Shown: positions 49,958 through 50,577 of the stretch, piece after piece
Layout: the number at the start of each line of letters is the position of its first letter
Numbering within the stretch: the first letter of the stretch is position 1
Virus record (IMG/VR): IMGVR_UViG_3300043409_000744
Coordinates: 1-50,577 of that record
Reading direction: 5' to 3' (one strand)
Length of the DNA: 50,577 nucleotides
From: a virus
The notes under the pieces: generated by a model
Told to the model about the DNA's origin: nothing
What the model saw: only the letters and a program-made list of their open reading frames with translations
The model's database searches: none
Program-made: the position numbers and the translations under genes

Positions 49958-50527
49958 TTATTGAGGAATAGGACCACCCACCGGATAGGTTACGCCGACA
50001 GGGGCTTGGGTTACAACCTTCGTACCGGCGGGCACTGGGCCTCCGGCGACGTTCTCATGCACAGGGCCATAGCACTTGGCGAGGCGGACACCGTTTACAC
50101 GCTTCGGCTCTAGGGTGCAGGCGAAACTGAACATGTTGCTCAGGCCGTTGCCGGGGCTGGTGACAAACGTGCGGATGACGGCCTTGTCATTGCGTGACCA
50201 GTTAGGGGCCTGCGGGAATTTATCCCGGTACTGGTAGAGGCTCCAGACTTGGTTAGGGCCGGGTTGATCGCAGGAGCCCGTCATGTTGCCACCGGCCACA
50301 TCGGCAATGGCTGGGCCACGCAGGACAGGACAGACCGCAACCGCTTCAGCATACCTAGCCGTGCCGCCGCCCTCGACGTTCACGGTGATCATCTTGCCCG
50401 TCAGCGTAGCCGGTGAGGCGGCGCAGAGCGCGAAGTCCTGATGGCAGATTTGGTAGCTGCTGGCGTGGGCCGGAGCCGGGGCCGCCGCGCAGACCGCGAG
50501 AGCGGCGAGGATGGAGATACGGTTCAT
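49958..50527 (-). CDS. Secreted Cys-containing protein
   Basis: 189 residues. MNRISILAALAVCAAAPAPA ending AHA-SS is a good Sec signal peptide with cleavage near residue 22. The mature part has six Cys residues, including CHQDFALC and a C near GSCDQPGPN, and GPVHENVAGGPVPAGTK at the end. No enzyme or lysis family recognised. It could act in the periplasm or on the cell surface, for example in superinfection exclusion; this is inference. Confidence 0.65.
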   Translation of the reverse strand: MNRISILAALAVCAAAPAPAHASSYQICHQDFALCAASPATLTGKMITVNVEGGGTARYAEAVAVCPVLRGPAIADVAGGNMTGSCDQPGPNQVWSLYQYRDKFPQAPNWSRNDKAVIRTFVTSPGNGLSNMFSFACTLEPKRVNGVRLAKCYGPVHENVAGGPVPAGTKVVTQAPVGVTYPVGGPIPQ

Positions 50528-50577
50528 GCTGTTTTACCTGCCTGTAGTTCTGCCAGCGTTAGACCGTTTGTCCATTG
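50524..50577 (-). CDS. Small phage protein, 3' part (enters from window edge)
   Basis: In frame from the last base of the window: QWTNGLTLAELQAGKTA and a TGA that overlaps the ATG of the signal-peptide gene. The LTLAELQAG ending is the usual continuation of small proteins such as that at complement(1..83). Together they would give about 45 residues if one base is missing at the seam. Confidence 0.65.
   Translation of the reverse strand, partial: QWTNGLTLAELQAGKTA

Overview
The window looks like the whole genome, or very nearly so, of a lytic tailed bacteriophage with a podovirus-like virion. It has a G+C-rich coding background, almost no intergenic space, ATGA, TAATG and GTGA start/stop overlaps throughout, and a full set of terminase, portal, capsid, adaptor, nozzle-like and ejection-type proteins. 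I see no tail-length tape measure, sheath, integrase, tRNA, RNA polymerase or DNA polymerase. The host cannot be named from sequence alone; a Gram-negative proteobacterium is most likely. The two window edges appear to meet inside one small gene: complement(50524..50577) reads straight toward complement(1..83). The sequence therefore behaves like a circular or circularly permuted genome opened at an arbitrary point.

Layout. (1) Late genes, minus strand, 13456 down to 1: small terminase, TerL, portal, a Lys/Gly-rich KGG protein, a GroES-like protein, an acidic scaffold-like protein, major capsid protein, further structural proteins, three tiny basic proteins and an adaptor. (2) A 585-bp divergent control region (13457-14041) with a sigma70-like leftward promoter, a long alternating purine-pyrimidine tract and two Fur-box-like sites. 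(3) Early genes, plus strand, 14042-31313: many small proteins; an AT-rich segment plus an iteron/operator array (14998-15289) in front of a Cro/YdaS-like gene; a C5-cytosine methyltransferase with a second, overlapping long frame; a Tas-like protein with a tandem interspaced guide array; a zinc-binding primase fragment and toprim-helicase; an SF2 helicase; a VRR-NUC nuclease; and a YqaJ-RecT-SSB-like recombination module. It ends at a strong bidirectional hairpin (31323-31343). (4) Late genes continued, minus strand, 50577 down to 31349: a signal-peptide protein, holin-like protein, glycosyltransferase-TPR protein, DUF5856-like protein, second adaptor, tail fibre, nozzle-like protein, and three internal-virion-type proteins that lead to a 2477-residue polyvalent protein with a GHKL ATPase and an HELAH metalloprotease-like motif.

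The most remarkable locus is 19910-21415. A 278-residue protein resembles the C-terminal helix-hairpin-helix part of IS110 transposases and Nop-domain proteins. Its stop codon overlaps the first repeat of a perfectly regular array. Two alternating 10-nt repeats (GAGCGAGCCA and GACAGAACCA) separate 36 variable 8-nt spacers, with an exact 18-nt half-period and 36-nt full period. This is the architecture of the TIGR-Tas RNA-guided DNA-targeting systems described in 2025 (Nop-domain Tas protein, 36-nt tigRNAs with two short spacers). The protein lacks any fused HNH or RuvC domain, so it would be a nuclease-less, TasA-type member.
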